Of a stretch of 41,428 nucleotides of DNA, positions 33,601-41,428 are shown in pieces. The DNA comes from Klebsiella pneumoniae (lineage in GTDB: Bacteria > Myxococcota_A > UBA9042): positions 1 through 41,428 of the forward strand of contig CAMDBH010000028.1 in NCBI GenBank assembly GCA_945889325.1, read 5' to 3'. A program made the translations under genes and the position numbers. The notes under the pieces were generated by a model. The model was not told the origin of the DNA, searched no databases, and saw nothing but the letters and a program-made list of their open reading frames with translations. Position 1 is the first letter of the stretch; each line of letters starts with the position of its first letter.

Positions 33601-36600
33601 AATGCGTGTACGATTTCAGACGTGTGCGTGGCGGGCAAATGCGTTGGCAAAGCCAAAGCCTGCGACGACGGCAACGGCTGCACCGACGACAGCTGCCAAG
33701 GCGGCGCTTGCATCACGACACCAGCGGTCAATAAGCCCTGTTCGGATGACAACTTGTGCACCACCAGCGACGCTTGCGACAACAAAGGCCAATGCGTCGG
33801 CAAGGTTTTGGATTGCACGTCGAAAAATACCTGCTTGGCTGTGCTCGGTTGCTTGCCGACCAAGGGCTGCCAAGTGGCGCAAAAAGATGGCAATGCTTGC
33901 AGCGACGGCGACGCATGTACGCTGAACGACATTTGCCAAGGTGGCGGTTGCTCGGGTACGCCGTTTAACTGCGACGACAAAAACGTCTGCACGACGGACA
34001 CTTGCGACAAGGTCAAGGGCTGCGTCATCACGCAGAACACGTGCGACGATCAAAATGCTTGCACCATCGATACTTGTGGCGTCAACGGCTGCGTGCATGA
34101 AAGCGTCGATGGCGCAGCTTGCGACGATGGCAATGCTTGCACGGAAAAAGGCAAGTGCGCGGCTGGCGTTTGCAAATCGACCGACGTGAAATGCGATGAC
34201 AAAAATGGTTGTACCATCGATAGTTGCGCACCCAAGACCGGCTGCGTATTTCTGCCCGGCGAGGACACGCAGGTCACCTGTGACGATTTGAATCCGTGCA
34301 CCGTTGACGCTTGTTCAAGCGGCAAATGCTTGCCGACGCCAAAAGCTTGCGACGACGGCAATCCTTGCACCGTGGACAGTTGCGACGTGCTCAAGGGCTG
34401 CGTGACGGTTGACTCGGCCGACAAAGCGCTGTGCGATGACGGCGATGCGTGCACCACGGGTACCAAGTGCAACGGCGGCATTTGCTCAGGCGGCAACATC
34501 ACTTGCGGCGCCTGCAAGGTCAACAAGGATTGCGCGCTGTACGACAACAACAACTTGTGCGATGGCGCTTATACCTGCCAATTCAGCAAGGCGACAGGAC
34601 AAAATTTGTGCTTCTTTGATCCAGTGCCGATCAATTGCGATTCAACCAACGACACGACTTGTTCCAAGAACCAATGCGATCCGCTCACGGGCAAATGCGG
34701 CATTACCCAAGCGGTCAACGGCAGCAAATGCCAGGACGGCAAGGGCTGTACGGTCAACGACACGTGTTTGAACGGCAGTTGCCAAGCTGGCCAACCAACG
34801 GGCTGCGACGGCGTGCAGGATCAATGCAACGACGCAAAATGCGTGGAAGATCCTACGGTACTTCTTGGCTACTCATGCGTTACCTTGCCTAAAGAAAATA
34901 CCGTGTTGTGCGACGCAGACGGCAGCGGTTGTACGGCCAACGACGCGTGCACGGCGGGCAAATGTGTGGCCGGCGCTGAGGTGAAATGCGTCAGTTTGGA
35001 TTTGTGCCAGATATCCTCATGCAAATCCACGGGTGTCAATAGCTTTACCTGCAACTTGGCCGCCGCACCTGATTCAACACCTTGTGACGACGGCCAATTG
35101 TGTACGGCAGGCGACGTGTGCAAGACCGGCAAGTGTACTGCAGGCACCAAACCGTATGACTGCAGTGCGCAATCGACGATTTGTTCGGTCGGCACTTGCG
35201 ACAAGCTCGGCAATGGCGGCACAGGCGCGTGTATTCCAACCCCACAAAATGAGGGCAAGACTTGCGACTCAGACAAGAACGGCTGCACGGTCAACGACAA
35301 GTGTGTCGGCGGCGCGTGTGTGCCCGGCGCTCCGCCGGATTGCGCTGCTTCATCGACCAATTGCGCGATTGGCGCTTGCAAGTCCAATGATGCCGTGTCG
35401 TACAGCTGCATCGGCGCGCCCAAACCGGACAATTTGCCGTGTGAAGCCGACAACAACGGTTGTACGGTCGGCGATTCCTGCAAAGTCGGCAAGTGCACGG
35501 CTGGCGCGGACAAAGATTGCTCGGCGTCTAACAGCAAAGACGGCTGTTTGGTCGGCACTTGTAAATCCTTGGGCAACGCGGCCAACACCTGTTTGCCGTT
35601 ACCTGCGCCGATCGATCAGCCTTGCGATTCAGACCTTAACGGCTGCACCAAAGGCGACGCTTGCAACAAAGACGGCGCCTGCCAACCTGGACCCGCGGTG
35701 GATTGCTTGGCGTTTAGCGGTTCGTGTATCACGGGCGCTTGCAAGTCCACGGGATCGGCGACGTTTGTTTGCCAAGGCAACAACAAGGCCGATGGCACTG
35801 CGTGCGACGCTGACTTGAGCGGTTGCACCGTCGATGACAAATGTGCGGCCGGCAAATGCGTGGCAGGTGCCGCAGCCGATTGTGGCAAGGATCCGTCGGT
35901 CTGCCTCAAAGCAGCTTGTATCGGCGCTGGTTCGGACAAATACCAATGCGACACCAAACCAGTCGCGGAACTGACCCCTTGCAACAACGACAGCAACGGC
36001 TGCACCGTGGATGACAATTGCCAACTCGGCGTTTGTGAGAAAGGCGATTTGCAGACCTGTTCGGACTTCGCCAGCATGTGCGCCAATGTCGGTTGTGCTT
36101 CAACCGGTTCCAACGCGTATGTGTGCAAAGTCGACCCGAAGGAAAGCTACCCGCCGGTTGTGCCGCCTGTTGATTGCACCGCCACGGATATTCCGGACAA
36201 GTGCGCCAAAGGCTACATCTGCTACGAAGTGGAAAAAGTCACCCACAAGGGCATTTGCAACCCGAGCGTGACAGTGTTCTGCGACGACAACAACAAGTGC
36301 ACCGGCGGCGATGCTTGCTCGGCTGGCAAATGCTTGCCCGGTCAACCACTCAATTGCGATGACAAAGATCCTTGCACGCTGGATTCCTGCGCGGCGGGCC
36401 TGTGCGTCAACACCGCGATTCCGGGCTGCGTGACCTGCATGAATGAGGGCTTTGAGAGCTTGCTGCCCAAGGGTTGGTTTGGCACTTCAGAAGCGGCGGA
36501 CTATGTGGCGTGGTCGATCAGCGGCAAGAAACCGTTTGGCGCCAGCGTCTCCAATCTGCACGGTGAGTGGCCGGGCGTCGGCGCGGTGCCGGCGCAATTG

Positions 36601-38016
36601 ACCACGGCGGCTTACGCTTATCGCAAGTTGTACATCGACAAATCTGGGGCACCGCAACTCGATTTCTATTTGAATATGAAGGTGACCAACCAGAACTGCA
36701 CCGGTGACGATCTGCAGATCTTCATCAACGGCAATAAGATCTGGGAGAAATGCGACAACACCGATCCGGCCAAGCTGATCATCAGCGTCAGCCCGATTTA
36801 CGAGCATATTCAAATTGATCTGGCGCCGTACGCCGGTGCACCGGTGGACCTTGAAATTCGCGCCATCGCTGGCGTGGCCGACAAGAACATCGGCTCGATC
36901 GACATCGACAACATGCGCTTGACCGGCACTTGCGGTCCGCTGTGCTTGGGCGTCGACGTTGAGCTGCATCAGGCACCGGATCCGCTGAACCCGGATCCGC
37001 TGACTTTTGCCAAGCCCAACTTCATGATCCAAAGCGACAGTGACGCAGCTTACTCGACGTGGAAAGCCATCAGCACGGCTTCACACACCGGCGTCAATGA
37101 GTTCATCTGCTCGTATGCCGGCAAGCCGACCAGCGGCGTCAAGCAAACGTCGTCGATGACCTACCCGATGATTCGGCCGGTGCCGGGCGATAAGTTGCGC
37201 TTTGCAATTCGGGCCTTGACGGTGGCGGATATCACTTGTGGCAACGATGACTTCACGGTCACTTTGGGCGGCAAGGAAATCTACAAACGCTGCGATGGCT
37301 CGCCGACTTGGAAGGAGGAAATCATCGATCTGGCGGATTTTGCCAGCCAGACGCTGGATTTGACCTTCACGGTGACAACCGGATCGACTGCGTTGAGCAA
37401 AGGCGTTTGGGAACTCGACGACATTTCTGTCGGCGGCGCAACCAACGACTTCTGCCAATACGGGTGTTTTGTAGAGAATTTCGACACAGTCGGCATCAGC
37501 AATTGGACGGCGAGCTCTTCCGATCCGCTGTTCAAGACTTGGGCGTCCAGCCAGGCCGCGGCGGTTTCACCCAAGAATTCGGCGTTTGCCACGTATACCG
37601 CACCCAACTTGTTCAAGGCAGCTGCGTTTGTCTCCATGGTGCGCAAAGCGCCGTTTGGTCAGACCGGCATCTTGGGCGGCACATTTAGCTTCAATTTGAA
37701 CTACTTCGTGCAGGCACCGGATTGCGACAACCCCAATTTGACGACGCCGGGTTTGTTGGTCCGCCTCTGTCCGGCTGCCAACGTATTGGCCAAGACGGTG
37801 CTCGACATGATCGCCGACAAAGACGGCTGCTTCACGTATCTGGCGCAATGCAAATCGACGGCTGGTTGGACGGGCCTTATCGACAAGCAGACCAAGTTTG
37901 AGATCGTGCCGTCGCAGCTGAACATTCCGTTGCGTCCGCATATGGTTTTGCAGAATCTCAAGACGCCGATTTTGGTCAAGGCGTACATCGACGACATGCT
38001 GATGATGTGTAAGTAG
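30667..38016 (+). CDS. Giant (2449-residue) Cys-repeat lipoprotein
   Basis: The signal peptide ends in VGFAAAC (acylated C26), followed by an acidic linker to ~75. Residues ~78-1920 are a long array of CDDGDxCTxxDxC (long) and CDDxNxCTxDxC (short) modules; I count about 48 by eye, largely alternating, with CxxGxCxG and GC connectors. The Asp/Asn-rich loops could bind Ca2+ and the Cys suggest many small disulfide folds. The last ~520 residues hold three beta-sandwich domains of jelly-roll/MAM-like look (FESLLPKGWFG, TFAKPNFMIQSD and FVENFDTVGISNW starts; the first two have SIDIDNM or WELDDISV ends). ATG 30667 has AGGA six bases upstream. The SUMF1 lipoprotein follows after 31 bases, probably on the same transcript. 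A rod-like adhesin or matrix protein is likely; this is inference from architecture. Confidence 0.92.
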   Translation: MNTFHKLQSRLRLFAVVFSVGFAAACSTPVVEPPPVDAEDTGTDQADNGLSPDVPDTGDVGKVDSGTIDDVPKADTGGVCTTDADCKDFKVNATNCEKPVCNVGSGKCEAGHLDKGATCDDAQECTHGDVCDDQGVCAGKDGWEMPDPTDKTKTLACKIAKCDPDNPGKLLNAGGNSAAPGKNCDDGNSCTDGDVCGAGGTCTSGAEKVCPAGADKCSENKCDPTSKTGDCKLTPISEGGPCEDGDLCTSGETCKGGKCGDSTAVVCDDKNPCTVDTCSAAKGCKFAPLPVGATTVCDDDNICTTSDACVGGKCVGALNPAIDDSNVCTVDKCDATGSITHVSVSVGSCDDGDPCTKSDGCNKGNCQGVKLVCNDGNPCTDDLCDPLKQSGGVFGLCVTKNLLGGAPCDDANLCTDSDACVTNNVGVAVCSGLAKDCDDKNKCTNDLCQVGIGCLHIPAAGFCDDGDVCTTVDKCDNAVCKGSKKDCADTNLCTNDSCDAKTGVCAHDIFNGPCDDNNKCTSGDQCQAGLCAGAAINCDDSNTCTNDLCDVVTGCKHIPLAGGTPCDDGLSCTFNDYCDAGKCTQLAKDYKCIICTNDDQCKPYDNNDLCDGKVKCVVTPKASVCSVDPTTIVKCDAGKNNACTTNTCAPDSGACALVTKNEGTPCASGDKCVDNATCDKGGACNGIATVCDDKNQCTLDTCDKTKGCIFSNKADKTPCDDGNKCTPADSCVAGACTGENNTCKCKNDLECTTYDDGDACNGLVKCLPSTDPKLVGNYCQPAPNSAVTCPALKDQPCKDNICNKGSGVCEGTSKADGILCNDANACTVGEVCTAGLCASNKKLNCDDLNACTDDVCDKVFACLSGPKAPGALCSDGDDCTTSDTCVAGKCTGLKANCDDGNACTLDLCSKVGGCKPAIDNTQPCDDGDVCTSKDKCTDGVCKGAALACDDANPCTVDACDGKGGCKNILVDGKDCSDGNACTISDVCVAGKCVGKAKACDDGNGCTDDSCQGGACITTPAVNKPCSDDNLCTTSDACDNKGQCVGKVLDCTSKNTCLAVLGCLPTKGCQVAQKDGNACSDGDACTLNDICQGGGCSGTPFNCDDKNVCTTDTCDKVKGCVITQNTCDDQNACTIDTCGVNGCVHESVDGAACDDGNACTEKGKCAAGVCKSTDVKCDDKNGCTIDSCAPKTGCVFLPGEDTQVTCDDLNPCTVDACSSGKCLPTPKACDDGNPCTVDSCDVLKGCVTVDSADKALCDDGDACTTGTKCNGGICSGGNITCGACKVNKDCALYDNNNLCDGAYTCQFSKATGQNLCFFDPVPINCDSTNDTTCSKNQCDPLTGKCGITQAVNGSKCQDGKGCTVNDTCLNGSCQAGQPTGCDGVQDQCNDAKCVEDPTVLLGYSCVTLPKENTVLCDADGSGCTANDACTAGKCVAGAEVKCVSLDLCQISSCKSTGVNSFTCNLAAAPDSTPCDDGQLCTAGDVCKTGKCTAGTKPYDCSAQSTICSVGTCDKLGNGGTGACIPTPQNEGKTCDSDKNGCTVNDKCVGGACVPGAPPDCAASSTNCAIGACKSNDAVSYSCIGAPKPDNLPCEADNNGCTVGDSCKVGKCTAGADKDCSASNSKDGCLVGTCKSLGNAANTCLPLPAPIDQPCDSDLNGCTKGDACNKDGACQPGPAVDCLAFSGSCITGACKSTGSATFVCQGNNKADGTACDADLSGCTVDDKCAAGKCVAGAAADCGKDPSVCLKAACIGAGSDKYQCDTKPVAELTPCNNDSNGCTVDDNCQLGVCEKGDLQTCSDFASMCANVGCASTGSNAYVCKVDPKESYPPVVPPVDCTATDIPDKCAKGYICYEVEKVTHKGICNPSVTVFCDDNNKCTGGDACSAGKCLPGQPLNCDDKDPCTLDSCAAGLCVNTAIPGCVTCMNEGFESLLPKGWFGTSEAADYVAWSISGKKPFGASVSNLHGEWPGVGAVPAQLTTAAYAYRKLYIDKSGAPQLDFYLNMKVTNQNCTGDDLQIFINGNKIWEKCDNTDPAKLIISVSPIYEHIQIDLAPYAGAPVDLEIRAIAGVADKNIGSIDIDNMRLTGTCGPLCLGVDVELHQAPDPLNPDPLTFAKPNFMIQSDSDAAYSTWKAISTASHTGVNEFICSYAGKPTSGVKQTSSMTYPMIRPVPGDKLRFAIRALTVADITCGNDDFTVTLGGKEIYKRCDGSPTWKEEIIDLADFASQTLDLTFTVTTGSTALSKGVWELDDISVGGATNDFCQYGCFVENFDTVGISNWTASSSDPLFKTWASSQAAAVSPKNSAFATYTAPNLFKAAAFVSMVRKAPFGQTGILGGTFSFNLNYFVQAPDCDNPNLTTPGLLVRLCPAANVLAKTVLDMIADKDGCFTYLAQCKSTAGWTGLIDKQTKFEIVPSQLNIPLRPHMVLQNLKTPILVKAYIDDMLMMCK

Positions 38017-38047
38017 GCGGTTTATTTAGGGAATTTGGTTCGACAAC

Positions 38048-40567
38048 ATGATTGTTGCACCTTCACGCTTCGTGTGCGCTGCGCTGGCCGCCTGCATCAC
38101 TGCAGGTTGTGCCAGCGCGGAGCCTACCACGCCTCCCGCGGCGCTCGCTCAAGACGCCACGCAACTGCCCGATACTGTGTCAGAAATGCCGGATCAGGCG
38201 GCCGCGGGCACGGGCGACAGCGCCTCCGATGGCGTGGCGGCGACTACCAAAGTGGCGCCAACGCTTGAATTCGCGCAACCGGCAGATAAAAGTGCACTTT
38301 TCGGCAAGATTTCAGTGCAGGTTTCTGCAAAAGCGTTTGCACCGGCAACGTCGATCGCCCAAGTGCACTTTGCAGTCGATGACGCGCAAATCGGCACGGT
38401 TGCGACGGCTCCCTGGCAATTGGAGTGGAATTCAGATCCTGTGGCGGAAGGCACCCACAAACTGACGGTGACGGCCAAGGACAATCTAGGGCAATTGGGC
38501 TTTATTTCCATGCAGTTGACTGTCGACCGCAGTTTGCCGGTTGTGACTTTTGGTGCGCCGCAAGAAGCTGCGCTTGTCAACGGCGACACGGTGCCGGTTG
38601 TCATTGCTGTCGAAGCTTCGGACAATTTGGGCGTTGAAAATGTTGAATTTACAGTAGGATCGGCCGGCGGCGAAATGCTCGCGCTGGGCAAGAGCACAGC
38701 CCCGCCCTACGCCGCAAAATGGACCACAATCGGCGCCAAAAGTGGCCTGTGGACGCTTCAGGCCACCGCGCGCGACGCAGCCGGCCACGCCACGACAGCC
38801 AAGCGCACCGTGCAATTGGCGCGCGCGCCCATCGTGCTCTTCAGCGCCCCGACCGCGGGCACGACGCTGGCGGGCAAGGCCAGCGTCAGCGGTATTATCA
38901 AACGCGATTTCGATCTGGTCGGCGATGTTGCGCTGGCGATCGACGGCAAACCTGCGGCAACGCTGGACAGCAAATCGCTCAGCGGCAATTTTACGTCTTC
39001 GGATTACTTGTGGAAATGGACGTGGGATACCACAGCGGAAGCTTTTGGCGAGCACACCGTTGAAGTCGCTGCAACCGACAGCGCAGGCCAAACAGGCAAG
39101 GCCAGCGTCAAAGTCAAGGTCGACCAGCCGCTTAGCGTGCAAGTGAGCATTTGCAGTGCAGATTTGCTGATCTGTCAAGCGCCGTTCGGCGCGCAATGGC
39201 TCGACAAGGCCATTGGCGGCAAAGTGGCGGTCAAGGTCCAGACCAGTGACGACAACAGCACGACCACCGCCGTTGAATTTGCGGTCGATGGCGTAACTGT
39301 TGCCAAAGGTCCAGGAGAACCATGGACTTATCAATGGGATACCGCAAACGTCAAAGATGGCTTGCACAATGCTCAGGTCAAAGCGACGACGTCACTGGGC
39401 GAGAAGAAGGCCGCCGATTTCCAAGTAAATATCAGCCATTGTGCGGGCGACGGCGGCGTATGCGACGACGCCAACGCTTGCACCGTCGACGCCTGCACGG
39501 CCAACAACGGCTGCAGTCATGCCGAAGTGGCCGACGACGGCGGCTGCGATTTGGATGGATCGGCTTGCACAATCGACATCTGCAAGTCGGGCACTTGCTT
39601 AGCCAGCGGCCCCGTGGTTTGCAATGACAAGAACAGCTGCACAGCAGACGCCTGCGATCCGACCAGCGGCAAATGCGCGCACATCGCTGCCGCCGACGAC
39701 ACGAGCTGCAACGACGGCGATTTGTGTACCAGCGCGGACATGTGCAAGTCTGGATCTTGCAAGGGGATTGCCAAAGTCTGCGCCAACGGAGCCATCTGCG
39801 CCTCGGGCTTGTGTTTGGGCAGCGGGCCCGACGGCATGGTGCTGATTCCACCGGGCAAGTTTAAGATGGGCTGCGTGGCGGGTGACAACGACTGCATCAA
39901 GAAAGAAATGCCGCAACATGAAGTTTACCAAGACGGATTTTACTTGGACGTTGATGAACTGACCATTGGCAACTACAAGAAGTGCGTCGACTCTGGCAAA
40001 TGCACGGTGCCCGACTCTGCGTCGGCGTACTGCAACTGGAATTTTGGCAAACCCGGCAAAGAGTTGCACCCCGTGAACTGCGTGACGTGGATCCAAGCGG
40101 ACGCCTACTGCGCTTGGGTCGGAAAGCGCTTACCTACGGAAAGTGAATGGGAAAAAGCTTCCCGTGGCGGCGTGGATGGCAACAAATACCCTTGGGGCGA
40201 TGTCGATGGAACTTGCACGCCGGGAATGCCCAACTCAGCCGTCGGCTTTGGCGGCATCAAGCCCGGCTGTGATACGGGCAGCACCTATCCCGTCGGCACC
40301 GGCAGCGCGAAAAATGGCTATGGTTTGTATGACATGAGCGGCAATGTCTGGGAATGGGTCAGCGATCGTTTTGGATCGAGTTACTATGAAGTTTCACCGG
40401 CCGTTAATCCAACGGGGCCTGAAAGCGGGGCGTTTCGCGTCAACCGCGGCGGCGGTTTTGGCGGCAACTGTTCCTATATGCTGCGTTCGTCTATGCGCGG
40501 CGCGGTGTTGCCGAATAATGGCAGCGATGTTTTGGGTTTTCGCTGCGCGCAGAGCTTACCGAAGTAG
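38048..40567 (+). CDS. Lipoprotein with Ig-like domains, Cys repeats and a C-terminal SUMF1/FGE-like domain
   Basis: This is an 839-residue lipoprotein with signal ACITAGC (acylated C21). Residues ~75-470 are about four Ig-like beta-sandwiches with repeating VEFAVDGxxVAKGPGEPW / EGTHKLTVTAKDNLGQ-type signatures. Residues ~475-590 contain Cys modules as in the upstream giant protein. From ~596 (GMVLIPPGKFKMGC) to the end is a SUMF1/formylglycine-generating-enzyme-like domain with GKRLPTESEWEKASRGG, GLYDMSGNVWEWVSDR and LGFRCA. The CxxxxC pair that binds copper in true FGE is not at the expected place (SYMLRSSMRG), so oxidase activity is doubtful; a binding role is more likely. It is probably co-expressed with the giant lipoprotein. 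Confidence 0.92.
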   Translation: MIVAPSRFVCAALAACITAGCASAEPTTPPAALAQDATQLPDTVSEMPDQAAAGTGDSASDGVAATTKVAPTLEFAQPADKSALFGKISVQVSAKAFAPATSIAQVHFAVDDAQIGTVATAPWQLEWNSDPVAEGTHKLTVTAKDNLGQLGFISMQLTVDRSLPVVTFGAPQEAALVNGDTVPVVIAVEASDNLGVENVEFTVGSAGGEMLALGKSTAPPYAAKWTTIGAKSGLWTLQATARDAAGHATTAKRTVQLARAPIVLFSAPTAGTTLAGKASVSGIIKRDFDLVGDVALAIDGKPAATLDSKSLSGNFTSSDYLWKWTWDTTAEAFGEHTVEVAATDSAGQTGKASVKVKVDQPLSVQVSICSADLLICQAPFGAQWLDKAIGGKVAVKVQTSDDNSTTTAVEFAVDGVTVAKGPGEPWTYQWDTANVKDGLHNAQVKATTSLGEKKAADFQVNISHCAGDGGVCDDANACTVDACTANNGCSHAEVADDGGCDLDGSACTIDICKSGTCLASGPVVCNDKNSCTADACDPTSGKCAHIAAADDTSCNDGDLCTSADMCKSGSCKGIAKVCANGAICASGLCLGSGPDGMVLIPPGKFKMGCVAGDNDCIKKEMPQHEVYQDGFYLDVDELTIGNYKKCVDSGKCTVPDSASAYCNWNFGKPGKELHPVNCVTWIQADAYCAWVGKRLPTESEWEKASRGGVDGNKYPWGDVDGTCTPGMPNSAVGFGGIKPGCDTGSTYPVGTGSAKNGYGLYDMSGNVWEWVSDRFGSSYYEVSPAVNPTGPESGAFRVNRGGGFGGNCSYMLRSSMRGAVLPNNGSDVLGFRCAQSLPK

Positions 40568-41017
40568 CGTGCCTCCCGGCGGGTGTTGACCTGCGGCCAC
40601 GTGGCTTTTGCCCTGCGGGCGGCTTTTTGCGCCTAGCGGCGGGCTGCCATTTGCAAGGGGTGGTTTTGCGCCTAGCGGCGGGCTGACATTTGCAAAGGCT
40701 TATTTTGCGCCTCCGGCGCTCGGCAACAAAACACTTTATTTCCAATGACAGCTCCGCCTGTCGGCGGGTCGGAACCGCCAAGCGCGGCGGTTCCGACACC
40801 TCCGCGCGCTTTTGGTTTTAAGGTGTTAGGGTAGTTTTGGTTCGGCGCGCCGTCTGTCTTTTCTCTGCCTTGGTCGCGACGCTGCGCTTGCGGACCAAGG
40901 TTTGTTCTACCTCTGCCGGCGCGCATTGAGGTTTTGGTTGCGCGGCGGGCGGATGCGCCCGCAGGCTCGCGGACTTTTCGGGCCCGTCCCAAATCCAAAA
41001 CCGACTAAAACTAATTA
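40568..41017 (-). repeat. Structured dispersed repeat, copy 2 (minus orientation)
   Basis: Read on the minus strand this matches 19711-20110. Elements on plus coordinates: three 39-bp GCGCCT units starting 40629, 40668 and 40707; hairpin CCGCC/GGCGG (40754-40767); 12-bp perfect stem GTCGGAACCGCC/GGCGGTTCCGAC (40768-40797); 56 bp identical to copy 1 (40781-40836); stem CCTTGGTC/GACCAAGG (40868-40900); hairpin GCGGGCG-GATG-CGCCCGC (40945-40962). It starts directly after the SUMF1-lipoprotein stop. No gene is supported in 40568-41373. Confidence 0.8.
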
Positions 41018-41160
41018 AAAATTTCCCTGTCGCGCGACCGCGCAAGGCCCCATCGCCCAATCGACCCACCCAATGCACTTCGTCCCAAATCCCTGCCATT
41101 GCCAAAAAAGTATTCGCTCACCCACACATATCCGCATTCCGCCGCCGGCGTCAGTACGCC

Positions 41161-41178
41161 TTGCCCGCTTGCGGGCAA
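41161..41178. other. Perfect GC-rich hairpin in intergenic DNA
   Basis: TTGCCCG pairs with CGGGCAA around CTTG. It has no T-run and an unknown role. The surrounding 41018-41355 stretch holds nothing else I can support. Confidence 0.4.
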
Positions 41179-41355
41179 CGGCACACGGTTAGATGCGGCG
41201 GGAAAGATTGCCCTGTAGAAACAAAAGCGCGCGGGGATGCAGGGGGCATAGGCGCTAACTTAAGAAAATGTGGTCAGATCAGCCGCAATTGCCGTTTCGA
41301 AATGCCTGTGGCTTAAGCAATTTCATTTATTGTGTAATTACAGATGGTTCGGCGT

Positions 41356-41401
41356 GGGAACAAGATTCCCCCGCTACCGGTCAAGAAGTCCCTTCGGGAC
41401 T
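41356..41401 (-). repeat. REP-like double hairpin D
   Basis: On the minus strand: AGTCCC-GAA-GGGACT (41387-41401), linker TTCTTGACCGGTAGCG, then GGGAA-TCTTG-TTCCC (41356-41370). By eye it is identical to copies B and C over these blocks, 37 kb away. Confidence 0.88.
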
Positions 41402-41428
41402 AATTTAAATGATAATTCATGGAGTTGC
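41374..41428 (-). CDS. Probable C-terminal tail of a second RAYT transposase, cut by the window edge
   Basis: On the minus strand the frame reads QLHELSFKLVPKGLLDR and a TAG at 41376-41374. The RAYT at 3917-4351 ends ELIHDLELSPQPVPKGLLDR with its TAG at the same place in the REP. The last eight residues are REP-encoded and so prove nothing, but the preceding nine codons are open and resemble the same tail (L-H-E/D-L, Ser). Only 17 residues are visible, so this is a tentative partial gene. Confidence 0.4.
   Translation of the reverse strand, partial: QLHELSFKLVPKGLLDR

Noticed and set aside
38048-40567. Active sulfatase-maturing enzyme
   Set aside because: The Cys pair expected for FGE catalysis is not at the matching position, and no sulfatase gene is in the window.

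Overview
The window looks like a moderately GC-rich chromosome segment from a Gram-negative bacterium of the Myxococcota / former Deltaproteobacteria type. Supporting this are MopE-type metal-binding motifs, very large Cys-rich lipoproteins of a kind common in that group, a Hanks-type kinase fused to DsbA-like domains, a TamB/Omp85 pair and RAYT/REP elements. I cannot name genus or species from sequence alone.

Layout. 1-2526: 3' part of a secreted MopE-motif protein. 2603-3270: a vapBC toxin-antitoxin module with a near-perfect operator. 3345-3667: a duplicated 5' half of tRNA-Pro followed by the intact tRNA-Pro(UGG). 3701-4568: a RAYT transposase flanked by inverted REP-like double hairpins and short tandem repeats. 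4663-9075: a tight hutU - cytochrome P450 - hutI operon (histidine degradation with an unexpected oxygenase). 9155-13230: a Ser/Thr kinase / tandem DsbA-like fusion interrupted by one in-frame TAG, followed by a membrane-anchored trypsin-like protease. 13377-14138: a stand-alone HRDC protein. 14680-16591: panB-panC (pantothenate synthesis). 16797-19343: a Cys-rich lipoprotein. 19344-20118: a repeat-filled convergent intergenic region. 20119-30214 (minus strand): Cys-rich/MopE lipoprotein, TamB-like protein, long Omp85 protein. 30667-40567: a 2449-residue Cys-rich lipoprotein and an Ig-like / SUMF1-domain lipoprotein. 40568-41428: a second copy of the repeat, a REP element and probably the tail of a second RAYT gene.

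How the parts fit. Four lipoproteins plus the first secreted protein surround a two-gene outer-membrane assembly module (TamB-like plus Omp85). This suggests a locus for making and exporting a Cys-rich, probably metal-binding cell surface; that link is inference from proximity. The most unusual non-coding signal is a structured repeat of about 400 bp, present once on each strand (19711-20110 and 40568-41017). One of its stems has changed on both arms between copies while pairing is kept, and its short tandem units directly follow the stop codons of three outer-envelope genes. The RAYT/REP family shows the same pattern of paired changes in its second hairpin.
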